From assembly GCF_000374925.1 (NCBI RefSeq), contig NZ_KB895547.1, positions 131,014 to 195,013 on the forward strand: DNA of 64,000 bases. Direction: 5' to 3'. The stretch's first letter is position 1. Every line of letters starts with the position of its first letter. A program made the translations under genes and the position numbers. Below, piece by piece: positions 26,515-33,979 of this stretch. The notes beneath the pieces were generated by a model. It searched no databases and was not told the origin of the DNA. It was given only the letters and a program-made list of their open reading frames with translations. The stretch comes from Arthrobacter sp. 131MFCol6.1. GTDB lineage: Bacteria; Actinomycetota; Actinomycetes; Actinomycetales; Micrococcaceae.

Positions 26515-26736
26515 CTAGGCGCTGGCGGCCTTCTTCGCCTCTGCCGCCTTCTTTGCCTCTGCTGCAGCCTTGGCGGCCCGGGCTTCGGACTGTTCCCGGA
26601 TCATTGCCTGCTCCTCTTCGAAGCGCAGGCGGTCCGCGCGGTCGGCGTCATCGCCGTCCCAGTCCTGGTTTTCAGCTGTCGGCTTGGGATTGACAATCAT
26701 TCCCTGGCCGTCATTTTCTGTGCTGGTGCCTGACAT
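26515..26736 (-). CDS. Small charged hypothetical protein
   Basis: This is a 73-residue protein starting at the ATG at 26736 with a strong GGAGGAG ribosome site. Residues 1-30 are polar and acidic. Residues 33-72 form one long Ala/Lys/Glu/Arg helix with KKAAEAKKAA repeats, probably a coiled coil. There is no signal peptide or membrane segment. It is convergent with the lipid kinase and lies just downstream of pheA on the same strand. I do not recognise a family. Confidence 0.72.
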   Translation of the reverse strand: MSGTSTENDGQGMIVNPKPTAENQDWDGDDADRADRLRFEEEQAMIREQSEARAAKAAAEAKKAAEAKKAASA

Positions 26737-26829
26737 GACCCGCTCCTCCCGTAGGGGATTTCCCCAATATGGATCAGGCAAGCATACGCACAGTTGGGAG
26801 GGCGTGGAATAGCGCCATATGGCATTTGC

Positions 26830-27813
26830 CTACGCTGTGGGCGAAGCCTCCGGGGTATATTCCGGCACAGCAGATGCGCCGCCCAGTATGTCTTTCACCC
26901 ACGCATGCGCCGCGCGGAATGCCTGGTCCGAGGTGTGCGGCGCGACGCTGGTCCGGTGGCCGTCCGCACGCTGGTAGGACCCGAGGAAGCGGGTGGCCGG
27001 GCTGATCCGGTGGAGACCCGCGAGCGCGTCGGCCACCCGGGCGTCGGCCACATGGCCGTCGGCGTCAATGCTGAAGAAATAGTGGCCCAGGTACTGCCCG
27101 GTGGGCCGGGATTCGATCCGGCTCAGGTTCACGCCGCGGGTGGCGAACTGGTCCAGGATCTCCATCAGCGCACCCGGCCGGTCTTCGGGCAGCGGCACCA
27201 CGACAGTGGTCTTGTCCGCACCGGTGGGGGCCGGCAGTTCGCCCGGACGGCCCACAAGCACGAACCGGGTGACGGCGCCGGGGTTGTCGCCGATGTTTTC
27301 CGCCAGCACCGTCAAACCCGGCTGTTCGGTGGCCACGATCGGGGCGCAGATCGCGGCGTCGTAATGGGCGCCGTCACCGTCCAGCAAGCCCATGGCGGCA
27401 GCGGCGGTGGAAGAACCAGGGATGTATTCCGCATTGGGAATATTGGCGTCCACCCAGAGCCTGCACTGGGCCCAGGCATGGCCGTGGGTGGAGACGCGCC
27501 GGATGTCCCCGAGCGCCACGCCGGGCCTTGCCACGAGGACGAAGCTGATGGGCACCAGGGCCTCCCGGAGGATCCTGAGTTCCTGGCCGGTGGCGATGGC
27601 GTCGAGGGTGGCTGTGACCCCGCCCTCGACCGAGTTTTCGATCGGCACCATGGCCGCGTCGGCGGAGCCGTCCCGCACCCTGTCCAGCGCCGTGTTCACA
27701 TTCGAGGACGGGATTCGGATGGCCTCCGCCGCGTCCGGGACCTGCATCAGGGCCGCCTCGGTGAAGGTGCCCTCGGGTCCAAGGAATGTGTAGGTGGGCG
27801 TTGGTGCGGGCAT
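26830..27813 (-). CDS. pheA: Prephenate dehydratase
   Basis: This enzyme converts prephenate to phenylpyruvate in phenylalanine synthesis. The 327-residue, monofunctional actinobacterial form has a PDT domain (about 6-195) with YTFLGPEGTFTEAAL, PIENSVEGGV and the catalytic TRF in AVTRFVLV. A regulatory ACT domain (about 207-285) contains the phenylalanine-binding GALMEILDQFATRGVNLSRIESRP, so feedback inhibition is expected. No chorismate mutase domain is fused. The rhodanese gene lies upstream on the same strand, 31 bases away. Confidence 0.95.
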   Translation of the reverse strand: MPAPTPTYTFLGPEGTFTEAALMQVPDAAEAIRIPSSNVNTALDRVRDGSADAAMVPIENSVEGGVTATLDAIATGQELRILREALVPISFVLVARPGVALGDIRRVSTHGHAWAQCRLWVDANIPNAEYIPGSSTAAAAMGLLDGDGAHYDAAICAPIVATEQPGLTVLAENIGDNPGAVTRFVLVGRPGELPAPTGADKTTVVVPLPEDRPGALMEILDQFATRGVNLSRIESRPTGQYLGHYFFSIDADGHVADARVADALAGLHRISPATRFLGSYQRADGHRTSVAPHTSDQAFRAAHAWVKDILGGASAVPEYTPEASPTA

Positions 27814-27844
27814 CAGTTCTTCCTTGTTCAGTTACAGGACTCAG

Positions 27845-28171
27845 TTACAGGACGACCGGTTTGAGGCCGTTGTCGGATACCAGCGGCAGGCCGGTCTCGA
27901 CCCACTGGTCCATGCCGCCGGCCACATTCACGGCGGAATACCCCATGCCCACCAGCCACTGGGTGGCCCGGAAGGAGCGGCCGCCCGTACGGCAAATGAC
28001 GTAGACGTCCTCGTCCGGGTCCAGCTCCTCGAGCCGGGCCGGCAACTGGTCCATGGGAATGTGCAGGGCCCCCTCGGCGTGGCCCGCAACCCATTCGTAG
28101 TCCTCGCGGACGTCCACGATCTTGGCACCCTCGGGGATGCCAGACACGCTTACGCTCTGGAAGTCGCTCAT
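27845..28171 (-). CDS. Single-domain rhodanese-like sulfurtransferase
   Basis: This is a 108-residue protein consisting of one rhodanese domain. The CH2A-like IVDVREDYEWVAGHAEGALHIP and the active-site loop with Cys60 (VYVICRTGGRS) are intact, so persulfide transfer is likely. The ATG at 28171 has a GAAAGGGTG ribosome site. A 13-bp sequence around its stop codon (cagttacaggact) is tandemly duplicated, in the gap before pheA. It resembles the 52912-53214 rhodanese but lacks the sulfide-type operator. Sulfur acceptor unknown. Confidence 0.87.
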   Translation of the reverse strand: MSDFQSVSVSGIPEGAKIVDVREDYEWVAGHAEGALHIPMDQLPARLEELDPDEDVYVICRTGGRSFRATQWLVGMGYSAVNVAGGMDQWVETGLPLVSDNGLKPVVL

Positions 28172-28270
28172 GTTCACCCTTTCCGCAGAATTCAAGCTCC
28201 GATCCCAGCGTATCCTCCGGCGTTGGCAGCGCACCCTCGCTGGCGGCACGTTACGCTTCTGGAGATCGCA

Positions 28271-28304
28271 AAGGAGACTCATGGCTGCCGAACACCCCGC
28301 GGAG
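28271..28304 (+). promoter_or_regulatory. Orphaned ribosome site and ATG of the amidase gene
   Basis: An excellent AAGGAG (28271-28276) precedes an ATG at 28281 by four bases. The first codons read MAAEHPAE. That reading then runs out of frame with the amidase and stops at 28464-28466. The amidase frame resumes with AEIYELSAVEL. I read this as the original amidase start, cut off by the repeat-bearing segment that follows. Confidence 0.6.
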
Positions 28305-28467
28305 CGGCCGGTCCGCGGCCCCCGCCACGGGACATGCCCTCCCCTGGCCGCGAGCGCTGGGCATGATGCCATTGTGTCGTTCCGCTGTCCCCAGGAATGG
28401 GCATGTCCCCCGCGGATCCGGGCCTCCCGGCCCCGGGTATGGCCGGAGTCCCGCCTCCTTGGCTGAG
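28305..28467 (+). repeat. Repeat-bearing insertion in the amidase 5' end
   Basis: About 163 bases separate the MAAEHPAE codons from the amidase AE-IYEL codons, with similar hexamers (gcggag, gctgag) at the two borders. The segment carries GGGACATGCCC (28329-28339) and the inverse GGGCATGTCCC (28399-28409), with a gcatgatgccat element between. These are the same words as in the array at 29957-30300. 163 is not a multiple of three, so the insertion shifts the frame. Confidence 0.55.
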
Positions 28468-29934
28468 ATATACGAACTCTCCGCCGTCGAGCTCCGCGAT
28501 GCGCTCCGTTCCGGGGAGCTGTCCGCGAGGGCGGCCACCGATCACTTCCTGGACCGCGTTGAAGCCCAGAATCCGCACCTCGGGGCCTTCCTTACAGTCA
28601 CCGCGGAACAGGCGCGGAAGGACGCCACGGCTGCTGACCGGCGCTACGCCCTCCGGAGCCGAAGCGGCGGCGCTTTGCCCCCACTGCATGGAATGCCGGT
28701 CGCCTTCAAGGACCTGACGGATGTGGCAGGGGTCGTCACCACGCATGGCAGCGCGGCCCTGGAACGCAAGCCGGCCCTGGCCGACGGCGCACTGCCCGCC
28801 GCGCTCAAGGCCGCCGGGGTGCTCTCGCTGGGCAAGACGCAGGTCCCGGAGTTCGGCCTGACCGCCTACAGCGAGAACCTGATCGCCCCGCCGTCGCGCA
28901 ATCCGCATGCACTCAGCCGCAGTTCGGGCGGCTCCTCGGGCGGCAGCGCTGCCGCCGTGGCCGCGGGGCTGTTGCCGTTCGCCCCCGGGTCCGACGGCGG
29001 GGGCTCCGTGCGGATCCCGGCCGCGGCGTGCGGGCTGGTCGGCCTGAAGCCCGGACGTGGGCTCGTACCGGCCGGGGAAAGCTCGGGCGATCCCGCACAG
29101 CTCGTAGTTGCCGGACCGCTCGCCCGCTCCGCCGCCGACGCCGCACTGCTGCTCGATGCCCTGGTGCCCGGCCCGGACCCCCGTGGTGCGGGCCAACACG
29201 GGGCGGACGGTCCGGCCGGTGCCGGGCGGGCGGGCGCCAGCTACCTCGAACTGACCTCCAGGGAGCCCGGCCGGCTGCGGATCGGCGTAAGCCTGGACAG
29301 CCCGTGGCAAGCGAAGTTTCCCTTCATTCCGGACCGTGAGGCGCTCGACGCGCTGGCGGACGGCGTCTCGCGGCTGGAGGCGGCGGGGCACGGGACCTCG
29401 GAAGCCGCAATTCGCTATGACAACCGCTACCCGGAGGCTTTCACCACAGCCTGGACGGCAGGCATTGGCAGCGCGCGCATCTCGCCGCAGCGCGAGGCGC
29501 TCCTGACGCCGCTCACGAGGACTTTCCGCCGGCGGGCACAGCAGCGCAGCGCAGCCAAACTCAACGAATCCCTCGGGTTCCTCCGGCAGTTCCAGCAGGA
29601 CACGATTGCCCAGTACAACCACTGGGACCTCATAGTGACGCCGGCCCTGGCGCAGACACCCCGCCCGGTGGGCTGGTTCACGGGCGCGACCCACGGCGGA
29701 GGCTACTGGCCGGCCGCGGAATGGGCGGGCGACGCCGACGGCGACTACCGCAAACAGTGCGAATACGCGCCGTGGTCTTCCATGGTCAACGTCTGCGGGC
29801 TGCCGGCCATCAGCATCCCGGTGCACTGGACCGGCGGCGCCCCGGGTTCCGGCTTGCCGATGGGCATCCAGCTGATCGGGCCGATGGGCTCAGAGGGTCT
29901 GCTGCTGCAGGTGGCCGCCCAGTTGGGCTTCTAG
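28459..29934 (+). CDS. Amidase signature family hydrolase
   Basis: This is an amidase-signature enzyme hydrolysing an unknown amide. It shows HGMPVAFKD with the catalytic Lys, the signature SRSSGGSSGGSAAAVAAG and GSDGGGSVRIPAAACGLVGLKP, which complete the Ser-cisSer-Lys triad. The C-terminal half with WSSMVNVCGLPAISIPV is intact. The core is full length (491 residues from TTG 28459), but the start is doubtful. TTG 28459 has only a distant GGAG, and ATGs at 28363/28366 lie inside repeat sequence. The strong natural start at 28281 is out of frame. The gene may be poorly translated. Confidence 0.8.
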   Translation: MAEIYELSAVELRDALRSGELSARAATDHFLDRVEAQNPHLGAFLTVTAEQARKDATAADRRYALRSRSGGALPPLHGMPVAFKDLTDVAGVVTTHGSAALERKPALADGALPAALKAAGVLSLGKTQVPEFGLTAYSENLIAPPSRNPHALSRSSGGSSGGSAAAVAAGLLPFAPGSDGGGSVRIPAAACGLVGLKPGRGLVPAGESSGDPAQLVVAGPLARSAADAALLLDALVPGPDPRGAGQHGADGPAGAGRAGASYLELTSREPGRLRIGVSLDSPWQAKFPFIPDREALDALADGVSRLEAAGHGTSEAAIRYDNRYPEAFTTAWTAGIGSARISPQREALLTPLTRTFRRRAQQRSAAKLNESLGFLRQFQQDTIAQYNHWDLIVTPALAQTPRPVGWFTGATHGGGYWPAAEWAGDADGDYRKQCEYAPWSSMVNVCGLPAISIPVHWTGGAPGSGLPMGIQLIGPMGSEGLLLQVAAQLGF

Positions 29935-29956
29935 CCAAGGACCCGGCACTCACCTG

Positions 29957-30300
29957 GGACATGCCCACTCCTGACGCCTGGCAGTGGACATGTCCGGAAC
30001 TCACACCGGCCACGGGACATGCCCATCCTCCACGCCTGGGGACGTGCCCATTCCTCACGCCGCGCGATGGACATGTCCAGTGCTCATCACGGTCATGCCC
30101 ACCCGTGGCGGAGACGAGTGGACATAATGCCATCCTGTCCGCGCGAGGGCACCAAGAATGGGCATGTCCCAACAAAACCCAGCCAACGTCCGCGCGAGGG
30201 CACCAAAAATGGGCATGTCCCCAACAAAAACCCAGCCAACGTCCACGCGAGGGCACCAAAAATGGGCATGCCCCCGGTGGGGCACAGAAAACCAGCCACC
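29957..30300 (+). repeat. Periodic GGACATGYCC repeat array
   Basis: Seven related words beginning GGACATG (some degenerate) start at 29957, 29986, 30015, 30040, 30069, 30091 and 30120, mostly 29 bases apart. Two near-identical 51- and 53-bp tandem units follow (30137-30187, 30188-30240). Each contains atgggcatgtccc and a cagccaac end, with a third decayed unit to 30300. The array fills the convergent gap between the amidase and esterase genes. No protein reading persists across the units. Confidence 0.88.
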
Positions 30301-30323
30301 GGGCCCCGTCCAGGACCGCAGCC

Positions 30324-32405
30324 CTACCCGCGGAAGTAGCCGGCGACGTCGGCGATGATCTGCACCGAGCCGCTCGAAGTATTCGTGATCTTGACGTTGC
30401 CGTCCGGCCCCACCGGGACCACTGCGAGGTTAGCAACCGCCTGACCACGCTGGTAGGAGAGGTTCGAGGCGTTCGGCGTGGACGAGCCCGAGGCGAATGC
30501 AGTGAGGTACCCGATGGATTTTGACTCGGTGACGGTCAGGTTGACTACTACGGCGGCCACGGTGGTGGGAATCCCCTTGACGCCGCGCACGTGGATCGTG
30601 ACTGAGCCGCCCGCCGCGACGGGGCCGGAGGTGACCCGCGTGTCCAGGAACCGCGTGGGGCTCAAGGCTCGCAGGGCGCCAACCTGGGTAGGTATGCCGG
30701 GCAGGAAGTACCCGGTGACGTCTGCGATGACCTGCGCCGATCCGGACGAGGTGTTCGCCACCGTCACTTTCCCGTCGGTCCCGACGGGAACCACAACAAC
30801 GTTGGACACCGTCTGTCCCGCCGAGTAGTTCAAATTGGAGGTGCTCGGCATCGGGGACCCCGTGGCGTAGGCGGTCAGGTAGCCGAGCGACTTTGTCCCG
30901 GATGCCGTGATTTTCAGGACCACTGCCGACGCGTTGGCCGGGATACCCGTTGTGCCGCCGGCTGCAAAGGACACCGTCCGTCCGCCGGCAACGGCCCCGG
31001 AGGAGGAGCCCGTGTCGAGCAGCCGGGTGGGCCTGACAGCGCTGAAGACCCCCGGGGCACTCGGCGTGCCGGCATGGAAGTACGCGGACACGTCGGCGAT
31101 CAAATGCACGGACCCGGATGAGGTGTTCGTGAGCGTCAGCCGTCCGTCCGTCCCAAGTGGCACCGTGGCGAGGTGGGAAACGGTCCGCCCGGCAACATAG
31201 TTCAGGTTCGAGATGCCCGGTTTGGCCGTTCCGGCGGCATAGGCGGTGATGGCGCCGGACGACGTCGCCGAGGTCACCGTCAGATTCACGACCACCGCGG
31301 ACACGCTTTTTGGAACGCCCCGCACACCGGCGACGCGGAAAGTCACCGACTTGCCCGCTGCCACCCGGCCCGGCCAAATCCTGGTGTCCAGGAATCGTGT
31401 TGGGTCCATGGCGATGGCCCGTCCCGCACAATTGGGCACGCTGAGGGCCGGGGTGGCGACGGGCGACGCCTGGGTGTTCGCGACCGCTTGCCGATATGCG
31501 GCAAGAAATGTCCGCCCGAGGTATTCGATCCCCGCCCGCGAGAAGTGGGTGGTGTCCCCCACGTTCAGGGCGCAGGCCATCGAGGGCGCGAAACCTGTAT
31601 ATGCCACGCGGTCCGGGGTTTGGTAATGGCTCTTGTCCACATTGGCCCGGCCCGGTATGCCGGCAATGCTTTCGGGCGTCATGCGCCCGACGACAAAGGG
31701 CAGCGTCGGCGCGGACAGCCGGCTGCGGAAGAAGGCAATGAGTTGGTCCAGCTTCGCGCTGTAGGAGGCGGTGCTTGTGGCGGAGTTACTCTCGCCCTGA
31801 TGCCACAGGATCCCTTTGAGGTCGACCGCGTAGCCCGCCGCCTTCGCTGCCGCGATGCCGCTCATCGTCTGCTTGACCGCCAGCGCCGGCAGGTCGTAGT
31901 CCGGGGCGGATGCGGCGCCAACGGACCACGTCAGGGTTCCCGCCGTGCTTGTGAACGAGGTGTCGCCGTGGGCCGCGGGGATGATGAGGACTCCGACGTC
32001 GGCGGGCTGGGTTTTCAAATACTCCCGGACCATCGTTGTCGCGGGCGAAATACCGCTGGGGGTGTCGTGCATGTCCAGCGGTACCGTGGCAGGCCGGAAC
32101 GTGCGGTTGTTCGCTCCGTACTGGAAGATGCGCGGGTCCACGGCGTCTGCCGTGCCGCCGATGGGAAGGCCCCGCCCGGACATGTTGGATTGCCCAACCG
32201 CGAGAAATACGTGGAGAGTGGAGATGACCGTTGCGGCCTGCGCAGGCACCATAGCCGCTGCCACCAGCCCGGAAACCACCAAACCGATCAGGAACCGGTG
32301 CCACTGGAGAAGCCGCGGGATGGAGGCCGACCTGAGTGAAGGCAATGTCCCCGCGGCCGGCGCTGCCGAATTTGGGGGACGACAAAGCTTGCCCCAGCGA
32401 ACCAT
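30324..32405 (-). CDS. Secreted SGNH esterase with three C-terminal repeats
   Basis: This is a 693-residue exported protein. After a signal peptide (about 36-58, cleavage near AQA) comes a sialate-O-acetylesterase/acetylxylan-esterase-like SGNH domain (about 62-310). It has GQSNMSG (Ser73), HGDTS (about 146), WHQGESN (201-207) and the Asp284/His287 pair in DTTHFS. Three homologous domains of about 108 residues follow (335-443, 459-567, 583-692), each beginning PTRxLDT and ending IADVxxYF. They probably bind cell wall or polysaccharide, which is inference. The likely role is removing acetyl groups from extracellular carbohydrate. It is convergent with the amidase repeat array. Confidence 0.87.
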   Translation of the reverse strand: MVRWGKLCRPPNSAAPAAGTLPSLRSASIPRLLQWHRFLIGLVVSGLVAAAMVPAQAATVISTLHVFLAVGQSNMSGRGLPIGGTADAVDPRIFQYGANNRTFRPATVPLDMHDTPSGISPATTMVREYLKTQPADVGVLIIPAAHGDTSFTSTAGTLTWSVGAASAPDYDLPALAVKQTMSGIAAAKAAGYAVDLKGILWHQGESNSATSTASYSAKLDQLIAFFRSRLSAPTLPFVVGRMTPESIAGIPGRANVDKSHYQTPDRVAYTGFAPSMACALNVGDTTHFSRAGIEYLGRTFLAAYRQAVANTQASPVATPALSVPNCAGRAIAMDPTRFLDTRIWPGRVAAGKSVTFRVAGVRGVPKSVSAVVVNLTVTSATSSGAITAYAAGTAKPGISNLNYVAGRTVSHLATVPLGTDGRLTLTNTSSGSVHLIADVSAYFHAGTPSAPGVFSAVRPTRLLDTGSSSGAVAGGRTVSFAAGGTTGIPANASAVVLKITASGTKSLGYLTAYATGSPMPSTSNLNYSAGQTVSNVVVVPVGTDGKVTVANTSSGSAQVIADVTGYFLPGIPTQVGALRALSPTRFLDTRVTSGPVAAGGSVTIHVRGVKGIPTTVAAVVVNLTVTESKSIGYLTAFASGSSTPNASNLSYQRGQAVANLAVVPVGPDGNVKITNTSSGSVQIIADVAGYFRG

Positions 32406-32500
32406 TGTCTTACTCTTGTCGAGCTACCTTGGGTTTTTCTTGCACCGGCATCCGACGCCGGCGGCAGGCGCTGGCGTACGGGCGGCAGCGCCTGGGTCCG

Positions 32501-32532
32501 GCAGTCTGGCCGTCTGGCAGTCTGGCAGTCTG
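32501..32532. repeat. Four tandem 8-bp units upstream of the alcohol dehydrogenase
   Basis: gcagtctg is repeated four times (the second copy gccgtctg) in the divergent gap between the esterase and the alcohol dehydrogenase. It is a simple tandem array that could vary in copy number and shift promoter spacing. Confidence 0.85.
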
Positions 32533-32634
32533 GCACCGTACTGTCGGCAAACCGCCGTCGGCCGCCAAATGGACGCTGGCAGCGGCAGGCGGCTATCGTT
32601 CACTCAAACCCGACCAGGCCGCGAAAGAGGATCG

Positions 32635-33804
32635 ATGAAGATCACCGGTGCAGTACTTGAGGAAATCGGCCGCCCGCGCCCCTTCGCGGAATCAAAGCCG
32701 ATCAGCATCTCCGAGCTGGAACTGGCGGCTCCCGGGCCCACCGAGATCCTCGTCCGGATGGAGGCCGCCGGGATCTGCCACTCGGACCTGAGCGTTGTCG
32801 ACGGCAACCGGGTCCGGCCGGTACCCATGCTGCTGGGCCACGAGGCCGCGGGCCGCATCGTGACGGTCGGTTCCGGCGTCACGGACCTGCAGCCCGGCCA
32901 GCGCGTGGTCATGTCCTTCCTGCCCCGCTGCGAGAACTGCGCGAACTGCGCCGAGGACGGCCGGCTGCCCTGCACGGCAGGCTCCAAGAGCAACAACGAC
33001 GGGACCCTGCTGCACGGCTCCAGGCTCCTGAGCCGCGACGGCAAGCCCGTCCACCACCACCTGGGCGTCTCCGGCTTCGCCACCCACGCCGTCGTGGACC
33101 GCGCTTCCGCCGTGCCGGTGGACGACGACATCCCCGCGGACATTGCGGCAGTGCTGGGCTGCGCCGTGCTGACCGGCGGCGGCGCGGTGCTCAACGCGGC
33201 CCGGCCCCGCCCGCAGGACAGCATCATGATCGTCGGGCTCGGAGGGGTGGGCATGGCGGCGCTCATCACCGCCATCTCGCAAGGAATCTCGAGGATTGTC
33301 GCTGTGGACACGCTGGAGCAGAAACTCGATCACGCCCGCCGCCTCGGCGCCCACGAAACGTACACCCCGCAGCAGGTCCTCGACGCCGGGGTCAAAGCCA
33401 GGTTCGTGATCGAGTGCGCGGGAAATCCGCGCGCGTTCGAAACCGCGTTCGCCGCCACCTCCCCCGGCGGCACCACCGTCACGGCCGGGCTGCCCTCCCC
33501 CGATGCCCGCGCCCAGCTGGCGCCGCTGACCGTCACCGCCGAAGCCCGGACGATCGTGGGCAGCTACCTTGGTTCCGCCGTCCCATCGCGGGACATCCCG
33601 AAATACGCCCAGCTGTGGCGGGACGGGAAACTGCCCGTCGAGGAGCTGATCTCGGACCGCATCGCCCTGGCCGACATCAACCAGGCGATGGACCAGCTGG
33701 CAGACGGCCACGCCATCCGGCAGGTCATCATGTTCGACGCCGGCGAGGACACCGGGGAGGCGGCCGGCGGGCACACCGGCGAGGCAGCCGCCACGACCTC
33801 CTGA
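32635..33804 (+). CDS. Zinc-dependent alcohol dehydrogenase
   Basis: This is an NAD(P)-dependent medium-chain alcohol dehydrogenase of 389 residues. Catalytic zinc ligands are Cys48 (GICHSD) and His69 (GHEAAG). Structural zinc ligands are Cys99, Cys102, Cys105 and Cys113. The Rossmann motif GLGGVG is present. Layout and CENCANC spacing match the class III-like group. The ATG at 32635 follows AAAGAGG. The last about 20 residues are a Gly/Ala/Thr-rich tail with repeated TGEAA that does not belong to the fold. Substrate not deducible. Confidence 0.9.
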   Translation: MKITGAVLEEIGRPRPFAESKPISISELELAAPGPTEILVRMEAAGICHSDLSVVDGNRVRPVPMLLGHEAAGRIVTVGSGVTDLQPGQRVVMSFLPRCENCANCAEDGRLPCTAGSKSNNDGTLLHGSRLLSRDGKPVHHHLGVSGFATHAVVDRASAVPVDDDIPADIAAVLGCAVLTGGGAVLNAARPRPQDSIMIVGLGGVGMAALITAISQGISRIVAVDTLEQKLDHARRLGAHETYTPQQVLDAGVKARFVIECAGNPRAFETAFAATSPGGTTVTAGLPSPDARAQLAPLTVTAEARTIVGSYLGSAVPSRDIPKYAQLWRDGKLPVEELISDRIALADINQAMDQLADGHAIRQVIMFDAGEDTGEAAGGHTGEAAATTS

Positions 33805-33817
33805 CAGCCTGTTGACA

Positions 33818-33870
33818 GGCCCGCCGAACCCCACCCGCCGAACCAGCTGCGCAGCGGCTTTCGGCGGGCC
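33818..33870 (+). terminator. Hairpin after the alcohol dehydrogenase
   Basis: Perfect 11-base arms (ggcccgccgaa at 33818-33828 and its complement at 33860-33870) enclose a 31-base loop that itself holds gctgcgcagc. It is placed 13 bases past the stop. There is no U-tract, so factor-dependent or structural termination is the most I can claim. Confidence 0.5.
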
Positions 33871-33979
33871 GGGCAGGGCGCCGAAATCCGGGAAAATCGG
33901 GCGAAACGCCGTCCGGGATACTTGCCCCGGGCCTGCCGCGAATGTGACAATCGCGCTTCACAATGTCAGCATTAAGTAA

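Noticed and set aside
29957..30240. Roughly 29-bp periodic repeats resembling a CRISPR array
   Set aside because: The repeated word is only about 10 bases, spacing varies (22-29), the intervening sequence is itself related rather than unique, and no cas gene is near.
30055..30339. Small open frames on both strands in the repeat array (60-100 codons)
   Set aside because: They are translations of the tandem repeats with no ribosome sites. The unequal unit lengths (51, 53 and about 60 bases) break any consistent frame.
33943..33962. TGTGA and TCACA halves upstream of the peptide transporter, like a CRP site
   Set aside because: The halves are 10 bases apart, not the six required for CRP-type binding.
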